Positions 28,784-37,679 of a stretch of 48,355 nt of DNA are shown here, in pieces. The notes under the pieces were generated by a model that was given only the letters and a program-made list of their open reading frames with translations, was not told the origin of the DNA and did not search any database. Source of the stretch: Opitutia bacterium (lineage in GTDB: Bacteria > Verrucomicrobiota > Verrucomicrobiia > Opitutales > Opitutaceae); assembly GCA_947449835.1 (NCBI GenBank), contig CANFSZ010000017.1, positions 1-48,355 of the forward strand, written 5' to 3'. Position numbers and translations under genes: made by a program. Positions within the stretch are counted from its first letter, which is position 1; every line of letters starts with the position of its first letter.

Positions 28784-29811
28784 GGAGCTTTTTTGGGCTG
28801 AGTGGAAAAATTACCGAAAGCGGTGGTATGGGGCGAGGACGGTTTCGAACCGAACGGTATAGCGCCGGGTTTGGGCGACGGAGCGGATTTGCCGATGACA
28901 GAGGTCGTGGGCAAAAGCGGCGTATCCAGTGTCACCGTGACGTCGCGACCGTTGGCGAGATTGATGCGTTTGAACGTCGCCCCTTGGGCCGCGATGCGAT
29001 CCAGCGTGAGATCGAGGTTCGCGAGTTGCGTGAAATAATCGGTGGTCGCGCTAAATACAATCGTGCCGCCCGAGGCCGTGCGCACCTCGATCTCGGCGTC
29101 GGCATTAAGTCGGGCGAGCGAGACGACCCGCCAAGTGGCGTAAAGATGCTCCGCTTCAAGCTGGGCCTTGGCGATCAGATCGGACGCGGCGCCCATCCCC
29201 TCGATGGCCTGGAATCCGTTAGCGGTGCGCGCGAGCTTCATGGGCTCGAGCCACGGCAGCGAGTTCAGCAACGCCATCTCATATCCGATACCGGGAAACA
29301 CGACGCCATCCCGCGCGACGAGGAAAGCTTGCGGCTCGCCGTTGGCCAATTGGGCCATGACCCGAGCCACGGGCATGCGCTCGGTGATACGGACCTTGAG
29401 CGTGGAGGGGAAAATTTTCGTCAACACCGCCGTCCGAACCTGGCTGTGGGCGAGGAGACGCTCACGTAATTCATCGAGATCTAGGCCTATCAGCGAAGCA
29501 TTCCTCGGCAAGGCCAGCGTACGCGCCAGCCAACCCGGATCAGCGCCCAGAAACCCGTCGGTCTCAAGGCGGGGTGGCCCCAACGGCACCGCAGCGACCG
29601 CCGGAGCCGTGCGGGGATTTTCCCGCAGCTCATGAGTCACCTGCCAGATTCCCACCAACACCCCCAAAATTACAATCACCGCGACCGCAAAACGTACCAT
29701 CGCCCCGGCGAGTCGACGCCGACCCTCGCGCGACATCGCGCGCGGTTTCACCGGCTGGGGAATATCTCTCCAGCTTCGGCCGGCAGGGTTGTTGTTAGGA
29801 TCGATTCGCAA
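28780..29811 (-). CDS. ftsQ: Cell division protein FtsQ (POTRA domain)
   Basis: The 343-residue bitopic protein has a basic cytoplasmic tail (about 1-38), one transmembrane helix (about 39-58) and a POTRA-type domain with LPRNASLIGLDLDELRERLLAHSQVR and VRITERMPVA. The FtsQ beta domain follows, then a Ser/Pro-rich tail. It bridges FtsW/FtsI and other divisome parts in the periplasm. The linker before the POTRA domain is longer than in E. coli FtsQ. It follows ddl by 5 bp and overlaps ftsA. Confidence 0.9.
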   Translation of the reverse strand: MRIDPNNNPAGRSWRDIPQPVKPRAMSREGRRRLAGAMVRFAVAVIVILGVLVGIWQVTHELRENPRTAPAVAAVPLGPPRLETDGFLGADPGWLARTLALPRNASLIGLDLDELRERLLAHSQVRTAVLTKIFPSTLKVRITERMPVARVMAQLANGEPQAFLVARDGVVFPGIGYEMALLNSLPWLEPMKLARTANGFQAIEGMGAASDLIAKAQLEAEHLYATWRVVSLARLNADAEIEVRTASGGTIVFSATTDYFTQLANLDLTLDRIAAQGATFKRINLANGRDVTVTLDTPLLPTTSVIGKSAPSPKPGAIPFGSKPSSPHTTAFGNFSTQPKKAP

Positions 29812-29816
29812 GAAAT

Positions 29817-30746
29817 TCAGCGAGCGCCAGCCGCGGAAAAACGCCCCAGTGCAGGCAATACTAACTCACGGGCCAACGCCGTGAAATCTAGCCCCGCACA
29901 ACGCGCACTCATCGGCAGCAAACTCGTTTCCTTCATGCCCGGCAGCGTGTTGATTTCCAGCAAATAAAGCTCAGCGCTCCCGACCAGGATAAAATCCACC
30001 CGCGCATAATCCCGACAACCACAGGAGGCGAAGGCCGACTCGGCGGCGCGCTGGACACTCAGCGTCGTGGCCGCATCCAGCGGTGCGGGCGCAAAATACT
30101 CCGTCGCACCCTTGGTGTATTTACTCGCGTAATCATAAACCCCCGACTTCGGCCGAATCTCCACCACGCCCATCGCCGCGCCTCGCAAGACGCCGACCGA
30201 AAGCTCCCGGCCGAGCAAGCGACGTTCGGCGAGCCAAGAACCGGGCGTGAGTCGCGCGAGCGAAGCGGCAAGTTCGCCGCGACCCGCGTTAATCGTCAGA
30301 CCGACGCTGCTGCCTTGATCGTTGGGCTTGAGCACCACCTGCTCACCCAACTTCGCCACCAGCTCATCGGCCATCGGCGCCGCTTGCGCGTCGAAAACCA
30401 CTCCGGGACCGATCTGCACCCCGCGCGCGGCCGCGGCATTTTTCGTGCGCGTCTTGTCCATGGTAAGTGCGCTGCTCGCCGCATCACAACCCGCGTAAAC
30501 GACCCCCGCAGCATCGAGAAGTCGTTGCATCGAACCGTCTTCACCGAACCCGCCATGTAACGTCGAAAAAACCACATGCCGTTTCGGATCAAGTCCCGTC
30601 GGCAGGGCGTCAGCCGTGATTTCAAAAAGCCGCGTCGGGAAAGAACGGGCGAGCGCGCACGCGCTCGCGAGACCAGAGCCGAGCGAAACATCGCGCTCAG
30701 AAGAGGTGCCGCCGGCGAACACGGCGATTTCGGGAAGTGAATGCAT
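29817..30746 (-). CDS. ddl: D-alanine--D-alanine ligase
   Basis: The 309-residue ATP-grasp ligase has VFAGGTSSERDVSL, LHGGFGEDGSMQRLL, MDKTRTKN, VLKPNDQGSSVGL and NTLPGMKETSLLP, all DdlB blocks in order. The VYDYASKYTKG segment keeps the Tyr of the KY pair that favours D-Ala over D-lactate, so a D-Ala-D-Ala product and not a vancomycin-resistant depsipeptide is expected. It lies between murB and ftsQ with short gaps. Confidence 0.96.
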   Translation of the reverse strand: MHSLPEIAVFAGGTSSERDVSLGSGLASACALARSFPTRLFEITADALPTGLDPKRHVVFSTLHGGFGEDGSMQRLLDAAGVVYAGCDAASSALTMDKTRTKNAAAARGVQIGPGVVFDAQAAPMADELVAKLGEQVVLKPNDQGSSVGLTINAGRGELAASLARLTPGSWLAERRLLGRELSVGVLRGAAMGVVEIRPKSGVYDYASKYTKGATEYFAPAPLDAATTLSVQRAAESAFASCGCRDYARVDFILVGSAELYLLEINTLPGMKETSLLPMSARCAGLDFTALARELVLPALGRFSAAGAR

Positions 30747-30770
30747 GAAATTAAATGTGAAGATGCGCCC

Positions 30771-31763
30771 TCAGAGCACGTCTTTCCAGTGCTGGCCGTA
30801 AAGCAAAACTTCTGGCTCCAACTCCACGCCTTGCGCAGCGTGCACGCGCGCACGCACCCGGCGGACGAGTTCGATCAAGTCAGCGCTCGTGGCTGCACCG
30901 CGATTTACCATGAAATTAGCATGAATCGGCGAAACCTCGGCATCCCCCACCCGCTCGCCCTTGAGTCCACTTTGGTCGATCAGTCGCCCGGCCGAATTAC
31001 CCGGTGGATTTTTAAAAATACATCCCGCACTGGGCTCGCGCGGCTGGGATTCCTGACGCTTCTTTTTATAAACATCGATCTGCCGGCCGACCGCTTCGGT
31101 ATCAGCGTGAGCTGCCGGACGCAGCAACGCGCCGAGCGCGATCGCATCATGCAACTCGGCACAATGCCGATAATCCACGTGCATCGCCGCGCGGTCCATA
31201 GTTCGGCTTTCGCCAGCGGCCGTGATGAGTTGAACCACCTCCACCACGTCGAACATCCAGCCACCCATCGCGCCAGCATTCATCCGCAGCGCGCCACCGA
31301 CATTACCCGGAATACCCTCGAGAAATTCAAAACCCGTTAACCCCGCTTTCGCCGCGAGGCCGCATAGATTTTTCAGTCTGAGTCCCGCGCCCACCCAAAC
31401 GGCACCATCCGGACGCGGTTCAAATTTCGCCCAATTTTCATGCGCCATTGAGATCACCAATGCCTCCACGCCAGCGTCCGGGACAATGAGATTGGAACCG
31501 CGACCGAGCGGTAAAACCGCGATGCCTGCCGCCGCCGCCGCGGTGAGCAACAGGCGCGCATCTTCTTCACTGCCTGGCTCGGCATAAAGTCGGGCGGAGC
31601 CACCGATGCGGATAGTGGTTTTCACCGCGAGCGGTTCTTCACGCGTGAATTTAGCCGTAGCGCGGAGAAGCGGGCGAATCGCTTGGTGAAATTCATCCCA
31701 GCGCTGCGCGCGCGCGGTGACGGGCTGAGGATGATCGGCCGAATTTGAAGTCACGGGTTTCAT
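30771..31763 (-). CDS. murB: UDP-N-acetylenolpyruvoylglucosamine reductase
   Basis: The 330-residue flavoenzyme has TTIRIGGSARL, LGRGSNLIVPDAG, FEFLEGIPGNVGGALRMNAGAMGG (FAD-binding), then PSAGCIFKNPPG and a C-terminal EPEVLLYG with the conserved Glu. It makes UDP-MurNAc from the enolpyruvyl precursor. At the second proton-donor position, Ser in E. coli (GSFFKNP), this protein has Cys248, a variant known in other MurBs. Its start overlaps the murG stop by ATGA. murC, which often lies beside murB, is absent. Confidence 0.96.
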   Translation of the reverse strand: MKPVTSNSADHPQPVTARAQRWDEFHQAIRPLLRATAKFTREEPLAVKTTIRIGGSARLYAEPGSEEDARLLLTAAAAAGIAVLPLGRGSNLIVPDAGVEALVISMAHENWAKFEPRPDGAVWVGAGLRLKNLCGLAAKAGLTGFEFLEGIPGNVGGALRMNAGAMGGWMFDVVEVVQLITAAGESRTMDRAAMHVDYRHCAELHDAIALGALLRPAAHADTEAVGRQIDVYKKKRQESQPREPSAGCIFKNPPGNSAGRLIDQSGLKGERVGDAEVSPIHANFMVNRGAATSADLIELVRRVRARVHAAQGVELEPEVLLYGQHWKDVL

Positions 31764-32887
31764 GGGGCCAAGTTGGAGGAAATCGAGGCGGCGCTCGTCG
31801 GCGAGGCCGCTAGTCGCTCAAGATCGTTGACCATGACTGCGACCGAATCGGCGCCATCCATCGCTTTGAGCCCGACGCGATATCGAGAAAGCAGGCCGTC
31901 GTTTAAAATCAGATCCAGCACGGTGCTGCGTAGCTGCGGGAGAGCGGCCTGTTCGACGACGAGGCCGCCTCCCTGTTGCTCGAAATAGGCCGCGTTGGCC
32001 CGCTGGTGATCGTCGGCGGACTGAGGGAAAGGCACGAGGATCGCCGGCGTCTCACAACGAATCAGTTCCGCGATAGAACCGGCCCCAGCTCGAGACACGA
32101 CAAGATCGGCCGCAGAAAGCAGTTGGGCCACGCGGTCGCTGAAGGGCACAAACGTCGCTCGGATCGGCTCGCCCGTTTTCGTTTTGAGCGCGAGCGACTC
32201 GGTCGCACCTTTGCCCAATCCGGTGACACAATAAAGCTGCACGCCTTCATGCGCGAGGGCCGCAACGTGTTCCCGCGCCCATTGATTAAGGGCGCTCGCG
32301 CCTTGGCTGCCACCGAGCAAGACGAGTACCTTACGCATCGGATCCAATCCCAACGCCAGACGCGCCTCAACGGCTGAGGTCCGCACGATCTCGCGCCGCA
32401 CCGGCGGAGCCGCGTACCGCAGAGACGCGGCTTGCAAGCGAGGAAGCAGCACCCCCGGCGGCAAATAGACGAGCGTAGCTAAACGCCCCAACCAACGAAT
32501 CGCCAGACCCGGCACGCGATTGGATTCATGCAACACCACCGGCAACCGTGCCCATCTCCCCGCCAACACGATCGGCGCCGAGGTAAAGCCGCCAAAACCC
32601 ACAATACCGACCGGCGCAGTCTGCCGAATGAGCCGACGGCAAAACCGCACCGCCCGAAATTGCGCTAAGAGACAACGGATCAAAGCAATCGGGCGCCAAG
32701 AAAACCCCGAACCCGGCATGCGGGCAAACTGCAGTTGGGGATATTTCTCGATGAGACGTGCATCCACTTTTTTCTGACTGATTAACAAGGTGGCAGTGTG
32801 TCCACGAACCGCTAGCCCCTCGGCTAGAGCGATACCCGGTGAAAGATGTCCGCCGGTGCCACCACAAGAGATGAGAAAGTGGCTCAT
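31760..32887 (-). CDS. murG: Lipid II-forming GlcNAc transferase MurG
   Basis: The 375-residue GT-B enzyme begins FLISCGGTGGHLSPG (membrane-side GGTGGH loop), has VGFGGFTSAP and LHESNRVPG, and the UDP-GlcNAc site with VLLGGSQGA and SRAGAGSIAELI. It adds GlcNAc to lipid I. The ATG at 32887 is used because conserved sequence starts at its third residue; the longer frame upstream runs into the ftsW end. It overlaps murB (ATGA) and follows ftsW by 43 bp. Confidence 0.95.
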   Translation of the reverse strand: MSHFLISCGGTGGHLSPGIALAEGLAVRGHTATLLISQKKVDARLIEKYPQLQFARMPGSGFSWRPIALIRCLLAQFRAVRFCRRLIRQTAPVGIVGFGGFTSAPIVLAGRWARLPVVLHESNRVPGLAIRWLGRLATLVYLPPGVLLPRLQAASLRYAAPPVRREIVRTSAVEARLALGLDPMRKVLVLLGGSQGASALNQWAREHVAALAHEGVQLYCVTGLGKGATESLALKTKTGEPIRATFVPFSDRVAQLLSAADLVVSRAGAGSIAELIRCETPAILVPFPQSADDHQRANAAYFEQQGGGLVVEQAALPQLRSTVLDLILNDGLLSRYRVGLKAMDGADSVAVMVNDLERLAASPTSAASISSNLAP

Positions 32888-32930
32888 GAAATTTTTCGTA
32901 AACAGTGCCTTAGAAAAATACCCGAGATAC

Positions 32931-34091
32931 TCAACCCAGTACCTCACGCATCGAACGAGATTTTTCGGCCAGCACCGCCCGACCCCAAGTGCGCTGCGTG
33001 TTGAGGATGATGCCCAGCAGCAAACCCATGAGCAACAGATTCGAGAGCCCAGCACTGATAAAAGGCAGCGACATCCCCTTGGTCGGAAACACGCCAGTCA
33101 CTACCCCGAGATTCACGATCGACTGCAAACAGATCAACATGAGGCAACCGGTCACGAGTAAGAAATGAAAGAGGTTAGGCGCACGACGCAGATGCACAAG
33201 TCCAGCGATGAAGATCGTCGCAAAAACCGCCACCACGCCGAGTGTAAACCATAGCCCCAGCTCTTCTCCAACGACCGCAAAAATAAAATCCGTGTGCGCT
33301 TCCGGCAAAAAATTCAGCTGTTGTCGCCCCTGCCCCAGCCCAGCGCCCTCGGTGCCACCGGCCGCGTAAGCCGCTAAGGCTTGGTACAATTGATAGGTCC
33401 CGCCCTGCTTGTTGCCCTCGACATCAAGGAAGGCCACAAAGCGCCGCAGACGATTAGGGTTATGAATCACCATCACCGCGAAAAATAAAATCGCGAGTCC
33501 TACGGTCGGCACGATGTAGCGCCATTTTGCACCGGCCAAAAACAGCAACGTGAGCCCGACCACTAGAGCGAGCGCGGCCGTACCGAAATCCGGTTCAAGC
33601 ACGATCAAGCCCACGAAAGCACCGATCAAACCCAGTGGTAAAAAATATCCACGCACAAGTTCGCCGATACGCGTCTGATTCAACGCGAGATAATGCGAAA
33701 GACAAAACACCAGTGCGAGCTTGGCGAATTCAGAAACTTGCAGTCGCACCGATCCGAACCCCAACCAACGCCGACTGCCCTTTACTGAAATTCCCAAACG
33801 CGGGATCAACACCAACACCAAAAGAAACAAAGCGATCCCGGCGATCCACCAAGAATAACGTCGCGCATAATCCAGGTTGATCCGACTGGCGACGAAACAC
33901 AGAGCACCAGCGATGAATACACCGAGGATCTGTTTATTGAGATAGTAATACGGACCTTGTTTAAACGAAGCGCTGGCACTGAACAAAATCGTCAGGCCCA
34001 AAATCGTGAGCCCAATGCAACAGACCGCAATCAACGCAGCAGGATTGATCAGCTGGTGAGCACGAGGCGGAGCGACGGGCGCGGGCGACAT
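32931..34091 (-). CDS. ftsW: Peptidoglycan polymerase FtsW (SEDS family)
   Basis: The 386-residue SEDS protein has about ten transmembrane helices, the KGSRRWLGFGSVRLQVSEFAK block, VLEPDFGTAAL (with the essential SEDS Asp region) and GLPFISAG-like MSLPFISAGLSNLL near the C terminus. It polymerises glycan strands at the septum together with FtsI. The dcw position between the LysM gene and murG supports FtsW over RodA. The 75-bp gap before it shows a weak stem (about 34122-34154). Confidence 0.94.
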   Translation of the reverse strand: MSPAPVAPPRAHQLINPAALIAVCCIGLTILGLTILFSASASFKQGPYYYLNKQILGVFIAGALCFVASRINLDYARRYSWWIAGIALFLLVLVLIPRLGISVKGSRRWLGFGSVRLQVSEFAKLALVFCLSHYLALNQTRIGELVRGYFLPLGLIGAFVGLIVLEPDFGTAALALVVGLTLLFLAGAKWRYIVPTVGLAILFFAVMVIHNPNRLRRFVAFLDVEGNKQGGTYQLYQALAAYAAGGTEGAGLGQGRQQLNFLPEAHTDFIFAVVGEELGLWFTLGVVAVFATIFIAGLVHLRRAPNLFHFLLVTGCLMLICLQSIVNLGVVTGVFPTKGMSLPFISAGLSNLLLMGLLLGIILNTQRTWGRAVLAEKSRSMREVLG

Positions 34092-34166
34092 GGCAGACTC
34101 AAAAGGGCAAAAAGCGAATAATGTGTACGCGGCAAAGTTCCGCGAACACGTACGCCATGGCTTCGA

Positions 34167-35063
34167 TTAGAGCTTCGGCGCAGGGGCTTCCTCGACTTTA
34201 ATGACCGGCACGTCAGCGCCCGTCGCCGGCTTCAATCCCGCATCAAGATCTTGTTCAACGGGAGGAACGACGAAAAGCGGTTTGATCGGCTCAGGCGCCT
34301 TAGCGGTATCCGCCGGCTTTCCGGCAGCTTTGGCTTTGTTCGCCGCCGTCGGAGCGGGTATTGTGAGAATTTGACCGACGGTGATTTTTTGCGGGTCTGT
34401 AATGTTATTCGCGACGGCAATGTCGCCCTGACGAACGCCGTACTTACGCGCGATCGCGCCCAGCGACTCACCCATTTTAACGGTATGTGAAACGGAGTCA
34501 CCCGCCGGCTTGACGGCTGCATTCGCAGGAGGCGTGGCCGCCTTGGCCGGAGCGGTCGCCGGCGATGGCATCGCACCCGCGGCGGGAGCCTTGCCGGGGA
34601 TAATCAATTTCTGGCCAAGCCGCAGAGATTGACCGACTTTGATGTTATTGGCCGACGCGAGTTCGGTCACCGTGAGGTGGTTTTTCTTCGCGATGGTCGA
34701 GAGGTTGTCGTTTTTAACGACAACATAAGTCGTGGCCGGAGTAACATTGGCTATGGGTGCGGCCTCAAGGGCGCTGGCCGCCGGCGTGCCGGGGCGCGTA
34801 GGGGTGAAACGCACACCACCGACCGCACTACTCATGGGTTCAGCCCCAAGTGGCGCAGCCGTTAGAGAAGATTCCGTCGCGAGCGATGAGCCGCTTGAGA
34901 GCGGCACGCTCACCACGGGAGCTGCCGGAGCAGGTGCGGCGGCGGTATCCGCCGCCGAGGGGGCGGGTTTACTCGTCGAGCTGCACCCAGGATTAGCGAA
35001 AATGAGCATGAGCGCGAACAGGTGGATGCCCACGACTACGCCAAAGACACGGATGATTTTCAT
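34167..35063 (-). CDS. Double-LysM envelope protein in the dcw cluster
   Basis: The 298-residue protein has an N-terminal hydrophobic segment ending in ANPGC (Cys27, an imperfect lipobox) and a long Ala/Pro/Ser linker. Two LysM modules follow (YVVVKNDNLSTIAKKN at about 112-127 to LIIP; HTVKMGESLGAIARKYG at about 189-205 to LTIP), then a Pro-rich acidic tail. LysM modules bind peptidoglycan GlcNAc residues, so it probably anchors to or senses the wall. It has no enzymatic domain that I can see. It occupies the place between mraY and ftsW where murD normally lies. Confidence 0.88.
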   Translation of the reverse strand: MKIIRVFGVVVGIHLFALMLIFANPGCSSTSKPAPSAADTAAAPAPAAPVVSVPLSSGSSLATESSLTAAPLGAEPMSSAVGGVRFTPTRPGTPAASALEAAPIANVTPATTYVVVKNDNLSTIAKKNHLTVTELASANNIKVGQSLRLGQKLIIPGKAPAAGAMPSPATAPAKAATPPANAAVKPAGDSVSHTVKMGESLGAIARKYGVRQGDIAVANNITDPQKITVGQILTIPAPTAANKAKAAGKPADTAKAPEPIKPLFVVPPVEQDLDAGLKPATGADVPVIKVEEAPAPKL

Positions 35064-35151
35064 AGGTAAAGTAGATGGTTGTTCAGGATAAAAAACGCAC
35101 GTTCAATCTAGAGCAAAATTCAGGTAAGTTAATCAGGTAAATAGTTTGAGT

Positions 35152-36279
35152 TTAACGCAGCTTCAGCGTGCCGAGCCCGACGAGGGCAAAAATCAGCGAC
35201 AAAACCCAAAATCGCAGAACGACCTTAGTCTCGGGCCAGCCCTTTTTTTGGAAATGATGATGGATCGGCGCCATCAGGAAAAACCGTTTGCCTTCCCCTG
35301 TCGGACTTCGGCGTTTGGTGTATTTAAACACCGACACTTGGATCATGACCGAGGCGGCTTCCCATACGAAAACTCCGCCAACGATGAGCAACGTCAGCGG
35401 CTGCTGCACCATAAACGCCATGATTCCGATCAAACCACCGAGCGCCAGCGAGCCCGTGTCGCCCATAAAAACTTCCGCCGGGAAAGAGTTGTACCAAAGA
35501 AACGCCATTCCAGCACCCACCAACGCACCACAGACCACCGTCAGTTCACCGACACCCGCCACATATGGAATCAATAGATAATCGGAAATGATGACGTTGC
35601 CGGCGACGTAGGCCAAAATTCCATACACGAGCGAAACCGAGATCGTGCAACCGATCGCGAGCCCATCCAAGCCATCCGTCAGATTGATCGCGTTACTAAA
35701 ACCGACGAGCCACAGATAGATAAAAATGAACAGCGCCGGCAGTCCGATCACACCCGAGAACACATAAATCGGATGTTTTACAAACGGCACCCATAGCTCT
35801 CGGATTTTTTCCGCGCTGCTGGGATGCCAAAGCAACGCGACCAGCGCGACTACGGTGACCAAGGTCTGCCAAAATATTTTCTCCCGCGAAGAGATGCCGT
35901 TACGATTCTTATGCACTACCTTGAGCCAATCGTCGCGGAAACCGACCGCCGTGAGTGCCGCATAAACAAAAAGCGCGATACCGACCCAAATTTTGGGTTC
36001 CGCCCAGAGCACCGATGAGCCAAACACCGCCGCAAAAATCAGCAGTCCGCCCATGGTAGGCGTGTTTTTTTTATCAAAACGCTGCGCGAGATCGCCCGTC
36101 CGATCGTCGTCGTAGTGCTGACCGAATTTTAATTTGCGCAACTTCGCAATGAGCCAAGGCCCGATGATAAAGCCGATCATCGCGGCGGTCACGGTCGCGC
36201 CTACGGTACGAAACGTCAGGGAACGAAACACGCGTAACGGACCGTAAAATTCTTCGAAATCAGCCAGATAACTTAGCAT
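35152..36279 (-). CDS. mraY: Phospho-MurNAc-pentapeptide transferase MraY
   Basis: The 375-residue, ten-helix enzyme has TPTMGGLLI, NLTDGLDGLAIG, FMGDTGSLALGG and APIHHHFQKKGWPETKVVLRFW, the full set of MraY signatures including the magnesium-site aspartates and the HHH loop. It transfers phospho-MurNAc-pentapeptide to undecaprenyl phosphate to give lipid I. The start overlaps the murF stop by 7 bp. Confidence 0.97.
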   Translation of the reverse strand: MLSYLADFEEFYGPLRVFRSLTFRTVGATVTAAMIGFIIGPWLIAKLRKLKFGQHYDDDRTGDLAQRFDKKNTPTMGGLLIFAAVFGSSVLWAEPKIWVGIALFVYAALTAVGFRDDWLKVVHKNRNGISSREKIFWQTLVTVVALVALLWHPSSAEKIRELWVPFVKHPIYVFSGVIGLPALFIFIYLWLVGFSNAINLTDGLDGLAIGCTISVSLVYGILAYVAGNVIISDYLLIPYVAGVGELTVVCGALVGAGMAFLWYNSFPAEVFMGDTGSLALGGLIGIMAFMVQQPLTLLIVGGVFVWEAASVMIQVSVFKYTKRRSPTGEGKRFFLMAPIHHHFQKKGWPETKVVLRFWVLSLIFALVGLGTLKLR

Positions 36280-37679
36280 GACGAAATTGGTTTTAAGAGT
36301 GCGCCAAGCGCCGCCTCGAGTTGATAGCGACGACTACCTTTAACAAAAATTGCCCCACGGAAACCCGTGATCGCCGCGGTAATGTCGGCCAGCCTCGTCA
36401 CCACGGAAATTTGCGCGGCATTCAGCCCTTGCTCAATCGCCCCGGCACGAAGTTCGTCCGCGTAATCACCGATCGTTACAAGCACATCCTCAGCGCGCAA
36501 CTCGATCAAACGACCTAACTCGCGGTGATGACGCGCCGCTTCCACCCCGAGCTCCTCCATACCGCCGACCACATAAAGCCTTGGTTCCGTTGCTGGAGCC
36601 ACAGCACGAAACGTCAACAGCGCATCACGCATCGAGGCCGGGTTGGCGTTGTAACAATCAAGATAGAGCAAATACCCCGAGACCCGCCGCCATTCCCCGC
36701 GCATCGCCGCCGGCGCATAAGTCTGCAAACGTTCTTGAATCGCCGCCGCACTCACGCCGAGGTGCAACGCCGCGGTGATCGCGAGTGCCGCATTTTGCGC
36801 CATTCCATCGGTCACGCGCCGTAGCGTAAATGCCGACGTCTTACCATCTCCACGCAAAATCTGAAGGCGCGTTCTTTCCTCTGATTGAGTGAGAACAAAA
36901 CCGACCGAGTTTAAAGGAGAGTTTTGCCCTGCATCCTGTGCGCTCGGATGCACCGTGATGTGCGCCACCGCGAGTTTTTGAAACGCTTCAAACGCGGCGC
37001 ATTGCTCAGGATAGATCGCGAGACCCTTGGTTCGTACTGCCGCGGAAAGTCGCGATTTCTCCAATGCGACACCGTCGAGTGAACCTAGCTCTTTGATATG
37101 CGCCGCCGCGACCAGCGTCGTGAGCGCGACATCAGGCTCGATCATTGCCGCGAGGACGGCCATGTCGCCCGGTGCACTGATGCCGGCTTCGATCACCGCA
37201 AATTGATGCCGACTCGGATCTAACCGCATAAGCGTCAGAGGCACGCCGAGGTGGTTGTTCAGGTTTCCTTCGGTCGCGAGTACGGGGCTAGCTTCCGCGC
37301 TAGCGCCCAGCAGTAACGCGAGCAGGTTTTTCGTCGAAGTCTTACCCGCGCTGCCGGTGATACCGATCACGGGGCCGGCAAACGCGCGCCGGTGTTCGCG
37401 CGCAATCGCCTGGAACGCCACGAGAGGATCTTCGACGATGAGTTGTGGCAGAGCCACGTTGAGATTGGGCGATGATACGATCGCGGCCGAGGCCCCAGCT
37501 TGGAGCGCGGTCGCGAGAAAATCATGGCCATCGCGAGCGGCCGTTTTAAGCGCCACGAAAATTTCACCGGTGCGGACTTGGCGCGTATCGATCGTAAAGC
37601 CACTCAACCTCGCGGTCGGTGAAACCGTCCAGCGACCGGCGGTCCAACGAGCAAGTTGGGCTGGATCAAAATGTAGCAT
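36273..37679 (-). CDS. murF: UDP-MurNAc-tripeptide--D-Ala-D-Ala ligase MurF
   Basis: The 468-residue Mur ligase has FTIDTRQVRTGEIFVAL at the N terminus, the ATP loop GITGSAGKTSTKN, NLNNHLGVPLTLMRL (MurF substrate region), EAGISAPGDM and YNANPASMRDAL in the C-terminal domain. It adds the D-Ala-D-Ala dipeptide. The ATG at 37679 shares one base with the murE stop (TAATG), which supports it over the ATG seven codons upstream and suggests coupled translation. Confidence 0.95.
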   Translation of the reverse strand: MLHFDPAQLARWTAGRWTVSPTARLSGFTIDTRQVRTGEIFVALKTAARDGHDFLATALQAGASAAIVSSPNLNVALPQLIVEDPLVAFQAIAREHRRAFAGPVIGITGSAGKTSTKNLLALLLGASAEASPVLATEGNLNNHLGVPLTLMRLDPSRHQFAVIEAGISAPGDMAVLAAMIEPDVALTTLVAAAHIKELGSLDGVALEKSRLSAAVRTKGLAIYPEQCAAFEAFQKLAVAHITVHPSAQDAGQNSPLNSVGFVLTQSEERTRLQILRGDGKTSAFTLRRVTDGMAQNAALAITAALHLGVSAAAIQERLQTYAPAAMRGEWRRVSGYLLYLDCYNANPASMRDALLTFRAVAPATEPRLYVVGGMEELGVEAARHHRELGRLIELRAEDVLVTIGDYADELRAGAIEQGLNAAQISVVTRLADITAAITGFRGAIFVKGSRRYQLEAALGALLKPISSC

